From NCBI GenBank assembly GCA_958298945.1, contig OY282605.1:5665811-5729810 (forward strand): DNA of 64,000 nt, given 5' to 3'. The translations under genes were made by a program, and so were the position numbers. Shown here piece after piece: positions 43,260-54,549 of this stretch. Numbering within the stretch: the first letter of the stretch is position 1; every line of letters begins with the position of its first letter. A model generated the notes under the pieces. It saw only the letters and a program-made list of their open reading frames with translations, had not been told where the DNA came from and ran no database searches. Source of the stretch: Atherix ibis. Taxonomy: Eukaryota; Arthropoda; Insecta; Diptera; Athericidae.

Positions 43260-44335
43260 CCCCGTCATCTTGATGCAATCGAGCAACTAAACGAGAGATT
43301 CCAGTTAAATCCTTCTGCATTTCTACAAAAACTGGTAAACAATACAATGACTCACTTTGTAAGTACAGCAAGAAGGACTCTTTTTTATATATTATAATTA
43401 CTTTCCTGTCAATCCTCACAACTAAACCAAGTCCTTTTATTGAAATCATCAACAACAAAGCTATTTTAAAACTATTAAAATTAGCCAGCTTCATAAATTT
43501 TTTTTAATCAAAAATTCGGTAAGATTTATTATCGAAAAAATACAATAATAATAATAATCAACTACCAAATACTATGAATTTAATAAATATTTATATTAAG
43601 TGCGCACATAACTGATAACATTTTTATGAATGACTGACAATCTGGACAAATATTTACAAAAATAATTCAACACTAACCATTAACGAGTATTCAACAAACA
43701 CAAATTGTGATAATCACGCACGAAGTAGTTAGTAGTAATAGTGGGAAGGCCCGACTGAACCTTCTAATCTATTTTATTTATTACAAAATAAATACGCAAA
43801 CTTATGCAAAGTGTAAAAGGAAAACTGTTCTTATCACCTAGAAATATGTTATCTTATTGACATAACAGGTGCTGTTTATAGTCATGAGAAAATTGGGATA
43901 AAATTTCACACCTCAACTTTAAGATATAAACAAAATACTGAAAACAACTTTTAAAAAAAAACTGGTCAACAACAGAACAAAACCAGATTAGAAAAAAAAT
44001 TCACTCCATTTCGTTCTTATCTAATCGCGTTGCACAATTCATTATGAATGCATTAACGAGAAGCAGATGCGATTGTCAATGGTGCCATGGCGTCTCGGAA
44101 TATTTCGACAGCCGACGGACTGAGTGCTATTTTCCAGAGACACAGTCGAAAATTATGTCAGACTATCTAACTAAATTTTGTTATGTAATTTTAGATTTTT
44201 ATAATTAATTATATTTTATTCTTATTTTGTAGATATTTGTTTGCAATTAGTAGATTTTTTTTTTTAATTTACAGGATATCTAAATTAAAAGGATCTGAAT
44301 ATATTTTTGTTTATGAATCTCAACCGATTCTCACC
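43260..44335. other. AT-rich stretch without a recognisable gene
   Basis: No feature supported. Confidence 0.5.
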
Positions 44336-44339
44336 CAAA

Positions 44340-44640
44340 CTGTTAACCACATTTTTGAGTAAATCTGGACCTACAGTAACAAAATGGCATCCTTTAAGTA
44401 GTTTTTGATGTTATTTGGGAAACAGAAAAAATCACATGGACAACGCCGGAGAGTTTTTTCAGATCATTTCAAGGAACCTCAATATTAATTCATGGTCTGA
44501 CCTCAAAATACTCCTAATTTAGTACATATTTTCATCAGTTTTTAAAGTTTAAGACCTGCCTGAGCATTAGTTCTAGGCCTTCCAAAAATGATTTATTCCA
44601 CCGCACGCACAACTTATGCTCTTGACAGGGTACGTCTTAG
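44340..44640 (-). pseudogene. Fossil of the second DD34D mariner lineage
   Basis: The minus strand reads RRCPCDFFCFPNNIKNYLKD, which corresponds to LSPCDFFLFPxxKxYLKG around the third catalytic Asp. Decayed sequence on its 5' side aligns loosely with the same family. Confidence 0.55.
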
Positions 44641-44869
44641 TACTTTGCTAAAATAATTTGTAACAAGAAAATGGTTCTATACATGAAAAGGTGGATTCAT
44701 TTTTTTAATAGAATTTGTAAAATTTATATTACAATAAAACATTTGATATTAAAATTATAATGAAAATGAACTTATTATAATTTATTTAAGGTCCCTGCTC
44801 AAAATGGAGTCGTTGATGTAGAACCAGTTATAGTTTATTATTTAACGTGATTTAATTGCCCATGCTTTA

Positions 44870-46260
44870 GACCACGAATCGCCTACGACTATAGGAATCG
44901 AGATACGCTCAATCAACGCACCACCATTACTGGCAGTTAACAGATAGAATCAGTTACAAGCTGACTCTCCATTTGCTGGTGGCAAGGACTATCTAAACCT
45001 CTTCTGTCATTAGCAGTGACAGTGCCCGAGATAAGTGCAATGCATTGCTACATTTGACAGTTACCTCCCACCTGCGATCAGATGACCGTACCCGCAACAT
45101 GGGTATTAACAACAACCACCACGTATGTTAGCTGCCAAATGGCGCCTCACCTCGATCGGGCACAGTATATTCTACTGTGGGGCTCCCGATCCCCGTGGTA
45201 CCCAAAAAAACTCCTGTTTTAAGAGTACTTTGGTTTGTACTCCGCTCGTAGAGCTACGGTAAGGAATCTTGTAAATTCCTAGGCACCGCTAAGCCAGCTC
45301 AGGTACACGGGTTCGCCAAAACCCGAAGGTACAACCGGAATCGACCTTGGTCTTTCAGCCGGTTGTAGCCACCCTGCGTGCCATTCACGCACTTATTCAC
45401 GCACCATTCTCGTTCGTCTTTCAAACAGTGCCACGGCAAACGCATTCAAGCATTCATGTCTCTCTTTCACACTCAACACACCACTCACATCCACACCCTC
45501 CTCATTCACCACGATTCCACACGCCTCCAAATCACACAAATCCCCGTACAGGCCACACTCCACGAGAAGGTGCTTAACACTCTGATGGCGCGGACTGAGA
45601 TTCCGAACCTCATCATTCCTAAGCGGACAACCTGCCAGCGGGATGCCCCGCCGCAGACGCTAGTGGATACTTCCACACAGCACCTCCAGGTCCCATGGAA
45701 TTTCTCCCATGAGAACCTGCATCGCCTCGGTCGACACGGTCCTACACACATTCAAACATGCATACAATACCATACGCTGCACTGCGCATAGTATCAGCCC
45801 ACACACACGACGCATACATCCCACATGGAACGAACGCACTTTTGTACAGGATTCTCACCGTTCTGGTCCGAAGCCCCCATTCCTTTCGAAGCACTCGCAC
45901 CAGCATGCCAGTCAAACCGGCCAAGCGCCCCCTTGATACGTTGTAAATGAGACCGAAAATTCAGCCTCTCCCCAACCTTCAATCCAAGGTACTTCACTTC
46001 CCGCGTGTATCGGACCCCAACCGTCTCCAAACGGATTTTGGGCGGCCTACTGGCCGCCAAAAAACCCTTCAATAACATACACACGGTTTTCCTTTCGGAA
46101 ACCCTCACACCCATTCTTTCCCCCCATTCACAAATCATACGCATAAAGCGGCTTCAAGCCACCTCCACCGCAGACCTAATCCCCCCCTCAATCAAGAGCA
46201 GAAGATCGTCCGCATATGCAACCACAACACAGCCGGTCTCCTCCAACTACACCAAGAGTA
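44870..46260 (-). pseudogene. R1-like non-LTR retrotransposon, 5'-truncated
   Basis: The minus strand contains the reverse transcriptase active-site block GCVVVAYADDLLLLIEGG (YADD at 46205-46216). It is followed by MRMICEWGERMGVRVSERKT and VGVRYTREVKYLGLKVGERL (thumb), SAFVPCGMYASCVWADTM, and MQVLMGEIPWDLEVLC further on. These blocks match the C-terminal half of R1-type polyproteins. The sequence is GC-richer than its surroundings. It stops just upstream of the YADD block at about 46260, as expected of incomplete reverse transcription. The non-coding part at about 44870-45350 has the same base composition and may be its 3' untranslated region; that boundary is inferred. Frameshifts are present. 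Confidence 0.75.
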
Positions 46261-46264
46261 AATC

Positions 46265-49200
46265 TTCATCAGCATTTAAGATGGAGAAAGTAAGAGATCA
46301 TCGTCGTTGTAATAGGGGCACGCCAAAATTATTTGGCCAAGGAATACCAATGGGAGGAATTGGGGAATGGTCGATTCTCTCCCACCAACGTCGACGATCA
46401 GCTCCAACCTATCTCTTTTCACCTCTTCCTCTTGCAGGATCCAAATCTATCTATTGGTAGTATAATAATTTGTTTTCTTAATTTTTTTTATTATATTTTG
46501 TAATTTGTTTTTGTTTTTAATTTTTACCTTCCCAATTTTTATACCATCTTCCTCATTTCCTATTCCCTCTCCTTTGCCAGATTAGTTTTTTATAATTTCT
46601 TTTTTCTTTAACGTAATTTTTTTTTTTTGCATCTCATTACTTTTCTGGCGTTCTTTCTTCTTTCTCCTTGTTTACCTGCCATTGAGAAGTTAACACCTTT
46701 GGGTGTCTCCATTTCCCCCTCCCCCCCCTTCCCTTCTACCACAAAAATTACCCAATAAAGCTACCATTACTTTTACATCCCATATTTTAATACCCATCAA
46801 ACACCCAAGAAATTTTCAAGAATTTCCACATAAATACCATATAACAAACTGTATATTATCCAGGTTTATGTCTTCAATGTTTTCAAGGCAATAATCATTG
46901 ACCTAAAACCTTATTTCTGAATAAACAGAGACCTCAGATACCGCCGGCATTTAAATCACAGCAAAAAAATAATTTTTGTACATTTAATAATGGCTCTGAT
47001 ATTTTCTTTGTTAATTTGATTTATTCAACAAAAAAAAAAAAGGGGAAATTTTGCTTTTTTGAAGAAGAAAAACCCATGGTACCTCAAATGAGCCTCATCC
47101 TTAAACGCAAGTACCAAATTTTCCGCTTTGCAAATTGACAACTTATTTTTGCAGTAAATTTTAATAATATGGAAGCGTGAATTTATTCATGGTAAAATGA
47201 CAAATAAACTGCGTAACTTTTCATTAAAAAAATCAGCAGCAATTTAGAAAATATTTAAAAATTCAAAGGATACTTCAAAGATTATATTTTTAAAAAAATT
47301 TTGTAGCTACACTTATTCTCGTTGAGCAATACTAATTACCACATAAACCCCTGCTGTATATTAGGCTGAAATTTCTTGGAAAAATTACTCTTTAGGTCTT
47401 CACATGCTTCCAGCGATAAATACGAATTGGTACAAACAACTTTACTCCTACATAAAAAAAAAAAGGAAAATGGATCTAAAAAAATTCCAAATTATTTTAT
47501 TCTTTCTCCGAAAATCCTCCCACATATCTTTAAATACCATCGAAATAAATACTTAGCATAATTTTAGAACTTCTTCCCTAGAAAATGAAAAAAAAATTAA
47601 TTCCAAGTTCAACTTACATATATAAATACATGTGTATGTATGTCCTGATTTAATTATCCCCTTTTCTGATTATTTATAAAAGGATAAAAATAATTTCTTC
47701 TCATTAATATAGCCTAATTTCGAACAGCGTATGGGACCGTTTCTCTTTTTGGGCAATCAATCAATTATTTTCATTATTTTTAAAATGAAGAAAAAACCAA
47801 CTGAGACAAGTAAAAATTAGTCTTTTTATACTAAAAAAAAAGAGGGATGCTAAAGAATATTCTTTTTTTACTTTATTTAAAGGAACGAAAATATTTAAAT
47901 TATTTTTTATTTAAGGAGTTGATCTCGCATCACTAGAATAACCAGACTTACAGATACAGAATCAATCGTGAGTGAGTACGGTTCGTATGAGTAGAGGATC
48001 TTTTTCCATTTGGGGGGTAATTTGACACCTTAACTAGCACTTGAAGATGCTTTGTAATTAAACGAAACAAGGTATTTAGACTAAGTGCTATCTTGTTATG
48101 AGAGTCCTTGATGCATTCTCTACGCAATCGAAATATCTTGTTAGTCGTATTATTTGTATTATGTACGTTAAGCAGTCAAGGACCGGCAGGATGTAGTTCA
48201 TCTTAAATCCCCTGAACCTTACCCATCAGCTGATATAATGGGTAAGGGAATGTGTGTTGGGAATTCTGAGGATAGTAGGGCCAATTGCGGCACACACCAT
48301 TCTCGTTAGTTTCGACTAAGTGGAAGTAGCGCAGGTCAGAAAGGCCACATGAAATCGTTCACATTCTGATGACAGTGATTTGTATTACTTTGTGGAGAGG
48401 ATGTGTCTTATGCTATTCACTTCGGCTTTATTCCTACTGCCAAGGAACCTAACCAAATGCAACAAAAACAAATGCATCATTTTTTCTCGGCCAAATTAAA
48501 GAAGAAATTCTCTAAATTTTCGAAAGCAATGCAGTAGCGGAAGAAACACATGTCATCTCGAGGGATTGATACAATTTCCTTTTAACACCAAAACGTACTT
48601 GTAGATTAACTGCTGGAAAAAAGAAATATAATAACAGCAGCGACTAATAAATAATTACTGTTGAAATAATAACAGGGGACTACTAGTTTCCCTTCATTTC
48701 TCTTATGAATAATCTTTAATAATAACCAAAGAAAAAATTGCTTTCACATTTATTTATTTTTTCGATACATGAACCTTGAAAATGGAGAGTAATTTGTTAA
48801 TGATGTAGGAATCATATTTCTAACAAATAAATAAAAATTATTATTAATTGAATTTATCTAATTTAGGACCACAAAATTGTTATTTATGCATTTTGGAAAA
48901 AATTCTATGACCTTTAAAATCTATAAAAATGTAGAAACTTTTGTAGAAATATTTTAGACACTTAAGTAAAAATGTTATATTATTTTTGTAATATTTAAAA
49001 TATAAATAGAGAATATTTTGAATTAGATACAATTATTTATATTAGAAAAATAATAAATGGAATTTTGTCCAAATACTAAAAATAAGCAACATTTAACAAA
49101 CTTTCTGAATATTTAAAACAAGTTGAAAATTCTCCGTCACTTCTGAAAAACAAACATCTCCAATAGCGAACCGTAGGTAATTACAATTCCTGTTGAAACT

Positions 49201-49435
49201 GCAAAAAAATATCCACCCTCAATCCCCCCTACCTTAACGTATTACAGTAACGTAAATTTTAGGCAACAGCCTTGCAGCTTTGGAAGTCAATCCTGGCTCT
49301 AGAGATGATCCGGTTCTTTACGGATGGCACTGCGGCGAATCTGTAGGTAAATTTATAGAAGAAATCACCCGAACCACAAATGACGCAGTTCACATTATCC
49401 GGTACTGGATATTTTCAGTGGGCCTGGAACTTGCT
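46265..49435. other. Stretch without a recognisable gene
   Basis: Positions 46265-46460 are less AT-rich with an unidentified open frame. The tract at 46684-46712 shares a motif with 8870-8900. The rest is AT-rich with low-complexity runs, apart from 48100-48560, which is more balanced in composition but matches nothing I know. Confidence 0.5.
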
Positions 49436-49439
49436 GATC

Positions 49440-50110
49440 AAAAATCGAGGCAGTACTAGTGACTACCAGGAAAGTAAATTTGTGACTGGGAAATTATCAT
49501 GCAACCATGGTTTCGATACGTGGGAGTTCTGATAAATGCCAAACATATGAGAGAAAAGGCAAGCTGGGTTGTGAATACCTTAGCAAGGATTGGAGGACCC
49601 AGACAGAGATAACGCAGGCGTGAATCAACAGTTATCAGCTCGATGATACTATACGGAGCCCCCCCTTGGACAGATTCTATGATGGGCGAAACGTACAAGC
49701 GTCAGTTAATGGCGGTAAATCAATTTTTTGGTGGATGGAAGAACCAGAATATATCACAGACGACGGTATGGATAAATAAAATTCATCGGCTCACCGTCAG
49801 CAGGGAGGAAAAAAAATGCGACAGAGGCGAGATGGAAGTGTCACTGGAATTTATCGATTAAAGGATATCGATTGACATAACCACGTGGAACGGAAGAGGC
49901 CATGGAGAAGTGGAGTGCCATATGGCCTATTTTCTGATAGGACATGGGTGCTTTAGGGCATATCTATCTCCCTCTAAGGTGGAAGTTCATGTGACATGCT
50001 CTTATAGTCCACCTAAAATAGAAGATTAGGAATCTGTCTTCTTCCACTGTCCACGCTTTAGTGGAGGATGGAAAGAAGGAAGTTAGAGAAAATAATCGGT
50101 GAACGACTAT
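49440..50110 (+). pseudogene. R1-like non-LTR retrotransposon C-terminal fragment
   Basis: The plus strand reads FRYVGVLINAKHMREKASWV, then TLARIGGPRQR, SSMILYGAPPWTDSM and YKRQLMAVNQ. These match the region after the RT thumb in R1/LOA-type elements. Further on, GHGEVECHMAYFLIGHGCFR and VFFHCPRFSGGW match the C-terminal cysteine-histidine region of the same elements. Upstream RT blocks and the YADD motif are absent. It is in the opposite orientation to, and different from, the fragment at 44870-46260. Confidence 0.75.
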
Positions 50111-50114
50111 CCTA

Positions 50115-52860
50115 GAAGGTCACGATTGCATAAATAAATTCGTATCCAAGGTAATAAACTACGCCAGCAAAAGATAATAAGAAAAGTACACCCTGCCGCC
50201 TAAATAGAATAATAGGCTTGATGCCAGTCTCCTCCCCATATCCGACGGTGGTTCCATCAAATTTGAAGAATAGACAGGTTTTTGTTGTAGGCATTTTTAA
50301 TGATTTTTTTAAAATGTCTACAGCGTCTTTAAAAGATTTCCCCATACCGACATAGCAAAACAAAATTTTGCCCCGGTTCTCGATTGCCTAGGTTATCGAT
50401 TGCCCTTGTTCTCGAATGTATCAATCGAAACGTTGAGTTTTGATGGGTCACCATCCTATGGTCAATCGGCTGTATGGACTCTCTACCATCTTATGACCAC
50501 TGTAATTGCAAACTTGCCATATCTACTGATAAAATGGCATGTAAACATCGTAAAACCAGTCTACTCTGCAATTATTTCAAAATTCTCGGCATGGAACTTC
50601 TCAAAATCCAGATTCCATAGCGCAGCTCTCTAGACCCAAAAATTTCTCAATCCATTTTTTAATTTTCTAAAATAATCTATTACGCACCATAAAATATATA
50701 AATATCAATTTTCTCCTTCCAACTTACGTTCGACCAGTTTCATTAGGGAAGCTAGCAGTACCAAAAAAAAAGAACTTAACAACAACTTTGGGAATATTCA
50801 GTTCATCAACATTGAAAAGAGTCTATCAACATTGAACTGCTGCTGCCGTCAACCATATACATCCCGCAACATAGTAAGGAGATGTTGACGCAATTATGGT
50901 AATTTTCAATACTTTTTCTTATTTTTTAAACTTGATTCATATTATTTATGACATTTTAACCAATATTTAAAAAAAAAAAAAAAAACTTTTGATTAGATTT
51001 TGCACTTTCATATAATTTTAATTGGAAAATAAATTTCTTTAATAAAATTAGCATCATCATTAGAATAATTGAGAGTCTTTACAGAAATATTATTTCCTTT
51101 TCAATAACATATTAGGTCCAATTAAAAGAACATCGTTTACTAAAAATTAGAACCAATTTTCAAAAAATTATATTTATTTTACGAACAGAAAACGAAATTC
51201 CATTTTTTCCATTTTGACGGAAAATGCAAATTTATCCGAATTTTTAAGAGAACATGTATTTTAAAAAAATTAACAAAAAGCACAGCCTTCTAAAAGAGCA
51301 AACCATTAAAATAATAAAAATAATTTTTTTTTTTTAAATTAATTTACATTAATTAGTAAATTTTTTCCATTTATTCAATTTGAATTTTTTACTTTTATTA
51401 GCGTAGATGATTTTTGTTCGTATTTGAATATCATTTCGCATTGGAGAATTGGTGTCTGGTTATCCAGTAACGCGTGAATCCTCCTCCCCAGACCGTATCC
51501 GATCGTACAAATTTATTTAAAATATTCACAATTTCCAATCAATTGGATCGTTTTTTTTTTTTTGCAAATAAATTACTGCACCAGACCAACATCAGACGAC
51601 GATCAGTAAATGTCCAATGAAAATACTCAAAGACTCGTAAATATGTTTTCAAAATATTCCTCAAGTCATAGTCAAAGTAGAATAATAATTTCAAGACAAG
51701 AAATAAGATGAAAATGTCTTATAAAACTTGAATTTAAGAATACAGACACGACTATAGTAGTAAAATTGTATAAATTTTTTCCAATTTATATGTTTTCAAT
51801 TTCGATTTTATTAATAAAAGGATTTTAACATGTTGTTGTTTTTTTTTTTAGCTTTTTTCGATTAAACGTTTGCAGTTAAAATAAAAAATTGAAATAAAAT
51901 TCGAAATATGGTAACAAGGTAAGATATTTAGGATTCGACGGAGGACTTATTCTGCTTCAATCATAGTCGTAATAGTATCGTCTCATTTAAAATGAATACA
52001 ATACGAACGTAAGAAGTTACAGAATAGAATGGAGTTGTTGTTGAGATTTGTTAGGCTACCAAATGGAATGGGACCAGATGGAATAATATAGGATACGGTG
52101 TCGTTCCGGGACCGAATGTTCCACACACTATGAATTGTAATCAAAACCGAACCATAATAGCTATAATGACTTGAATATGAGAATAGTTGTCGAGAGTATC
52201 TAAAGTCAATGGCTGAATATTGTTGTTAGTGTTGGGGACATTACCATTACCAGTGTCAGTGTTAAGGCCAGGCCCATTCCGCTCGAAAGCAATTTACATT
52301 GAAACACTCCTGGAATTTTATGAACTTAATAAAATGACAACCCAAAATGAATTGAGCAATAAAATATATTGCTTCTCGTGTATGGCCATTTGTTAGTTTT
52401 ATTGGAACATTATTTGATTTTTATTTGCGAGACCGGACAACCTAGTCGGACATTTATTTCACCTTAAATCCGTATTATGTATAACTGCCCCTTCGGTTTC
52501 TTCCAGTTTCTTTAGTTGATTTTATCTTTGATCGCGAGATGCATTCCCTGATATCATCGATGCTGCTGTTCGTCCATTTAAGTTTAAAGACTTTTCTCGT
52601 TTTCACTTACCACAATTGAAGGTAATAAGTTACCATCAACTTATCAGAGTCTAAAGTATATTATACAATAGTAAAATTGAGAAGAAGATATACTATTTAT
52701 TATTAATATGATTTGTCACGTGATTCTTATGCATTTATTTTTTCAAAAGTTTTAAAGAATTTTAAATGAAATTTATATTATAAATTTAGCAAAATATTTT
52801 AACTTTAAATTATTTTTATGAAAAAAAAACTTTTGATCTTATTGAAATAATCAGTGAGCA
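50115..52860. other. AT-rich stretch without a recognisable gene
   Basis: An 83-codon minus-strand frame at 50112-50363 has a faint resemblance to an RT thumb (KSFKDAVDIL; YLGYEF) but was not accepted. Nothing else seen. Confidence 0.5.
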
Positions 52861-53405
52861 TATATGTTATTAACAGGTGGTCCATTTAATTGGAAGCGAT
52901 CTGGAGCATTCACAAATTGAACGATTCGGAAAGTAAAACTTGATAGAGAATACTTAAAATTCAACTTTTGATAAAAATTGTATTTCATTTTATTGATTGG
53001 GCCATTACTTAACGTTTATTCGTTTTTAAATACTATAAAATTTAAAGACTACATCAGCATTAATATGATTTTTCACATAGCCTGACAAATAAAAGTCCAA
53101 CAGCGCCAAATTGTATGATATTGGATGTCAATTGGCAGTAACAAATCCCGAAATTATGCGTCCTGGGCACTTTTTGCGCAATAAAGACAAAAGTTGTTAT
53201 GTTATGTGGCTTGTGGCGCTATTTTTTTTTAAAAGCACTTATAACCCACATTAATATATTTAAGTTTAGGCAAAAAAATTTCGTTACAATTTGACAAAAC
53301 AGTCACTTTTTCAACTAGTCACTTTTTCGCGGATACAAGGGCTTATCCACATCCAAGTGTGGGTTTTTAGAGCCCCATATAAGGAATTTTGCTTATTTCC
53401 GTATA

Positions 53406-54354
53406 CAAGGTCCGTTCAAAAAGTATCGCGACTTTTGAATTTCCGCGGGTTACGCATATTTGATTTTCGATTTTTTGTGGCGTTATGTTGGTACTCATGT
53501 CTCTCACTTATGCCAACAAGTTCGGCCATTTGAAATATTCAGTTAATTTTTGACAGCTGCTTTGCTTGCACGTGTTTTGGCTCATCTTTGATTTTTGCTC
53601 AATTTCGACCAAAAATAGCATCGCAATAACATTGCTAAGGAGCTGTTAGACTCTGTCCGCGACGACCCAAATTTGCTCCAGAGGGTCATAACTGGTGACG
53701 AATTATGGGTTTATGGTTATGACGTTGAAACCAAAGCTCAATCATCCCAATAAAAGCTGCCGCACGAGCCAAGACCGAAAAAAGCGAGCCAAGTTCGGTC
53801 GAATGTGAAGGTTTTGCTTACAGTTTTCTTCGATTGCAGGGGCGTGGTGCATCATTAATTCTTGCCACAGGGTAGAACGGTTAATAAGGAATATTGCCTG
53901 CAAGTTATGCGCAAGTTGCGCCAAGCAATCCGCCATAAACGCCCAGATTTGTGGAAGAACAAAAATTGGCTTTTGCACCATGATAACGCCTCTTCTGACG
54001 CATCGTTGCTTGTACGCGAATTTTTCGCCAAAAATAACACACTAATAATGCCGCATCCACCTTATTCCCCAGATCTGCTCCCCTGTGACTTTTTCTTGTT
54101 CCCGAAACTGAAGAGCCCCATGAAAAGACGACGCTACACTACGATTGAGGAGATAAAGACGGTATCGAAGGAAGAGCTGAACAAGATCACAAAATATGAT
54201 TTTTTGAAGTGCTCCGTGGATTGTAAAAAACGTTGGCACAAGTGTATAATATCTGATGGGGAGTACTTTGAAGGGAACAAAATAAATATTCATAAATAAA
54301 TAAATAATTTTTCAAAAAAACACAAAATTCGCGATACTTTTTGAACAGACGTCG
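53406..54354 (+). mobile_element. 0.95-kb mariner derivative inserted in the DD41D relic
   Basis: TA duplications lie at 53404-53405 and 54355-54356. The left end is caaggtccgttcaaaaagta; the right end is the inverted gcgatactttttgaacagac. It shares its leader and the same N-terminal deletion junction with 27685-28603, but has a genuine 3' end. Confidence 0.92.
53625..54299 (+). pseudogene. Mariner transposase, N-terminal half deleted
   Basis: The frame enters at ITLLRSC or, one shift over, at NIAKELLDSVRDDPNLLQRV, directly after the leader, so both HTH domains are absent. The first Asp lies in ITGDELWVYGYDVETKAQSS. A stop follows at the position of the next Trp codon. The catalytic half from MPQGRTVNKEY is open to the end at 54299: second Asp in LLHHDNASSDASLL, third in LLPCDFFLFPKLK, with 34 residues between them. 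The tail reads KKRWHKCIISDGEYFEGN. The family's usual NDAPAHTS motif is degraded. It is catalytically and DNA-binding defective. Confidence 0.85.
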
Positions 54355-54549
54355 TATACTGAGCGAGTTATGAGGCTTATCAGTACAGAAAACTTTACGG
54401 CAGAAAATTTTGTGTTTTTTTTTGGACATCGTTTTCTCGATCCGTTATGGAAATGGCAAACTATAGTCCAAACACATAACACCTCGGAGAACATATATGA
54501 TTGACAACTATTAAATAACAGAGTTGCACTTTCCGAATCTTGGAATGGA

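Larger units (their letters stand above)
52915..54545 (-). mobile_element. DD41D mariner relic split by a younger mariner
   Basis: Both outer ends carry attcggaaagt in inverted orientation (about 52920 and 54530). The minus strand 54545-54357 holds the leader with a decayed form of the cagctgtca motif, and ends ctgataagcctcataactcg, the region of the first Asp. Across the inserted element the sequence resumes at 53400 with GNKQNSLYMGL. Rejoined, the flanks align with 61016-61090 of another copy without a gap. Downstream are RIISGFVTAN and LALLDFYLSGYVKNHI (third Asp block). Like the copies at 29.9 and 60.8 kb it lacks the DNA-binding domain. Confidence 0.75.

Noticed and set aside
45347..45946. 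Several plus-strand frames rich in His, Thr and Pro
   Set aside because: They are antisense to the R1-like retrotransposon, whose RT blocks on the minus strand explain the open frames.
46265..46460. Possible host exon (frame with GQGIPMGGIGEWSILSHQRR)
   Set aside because: No recognised domain, no clear splice acceptor, and it lies beside a retrotransposon break.
50112..50363. Minus-strand frame with a faint RT-thumb look (KSFKDAVDIL, YLGYEF)
   Set aside because: Only scattered residues fit and no neighbouring RT block was found in any frame.
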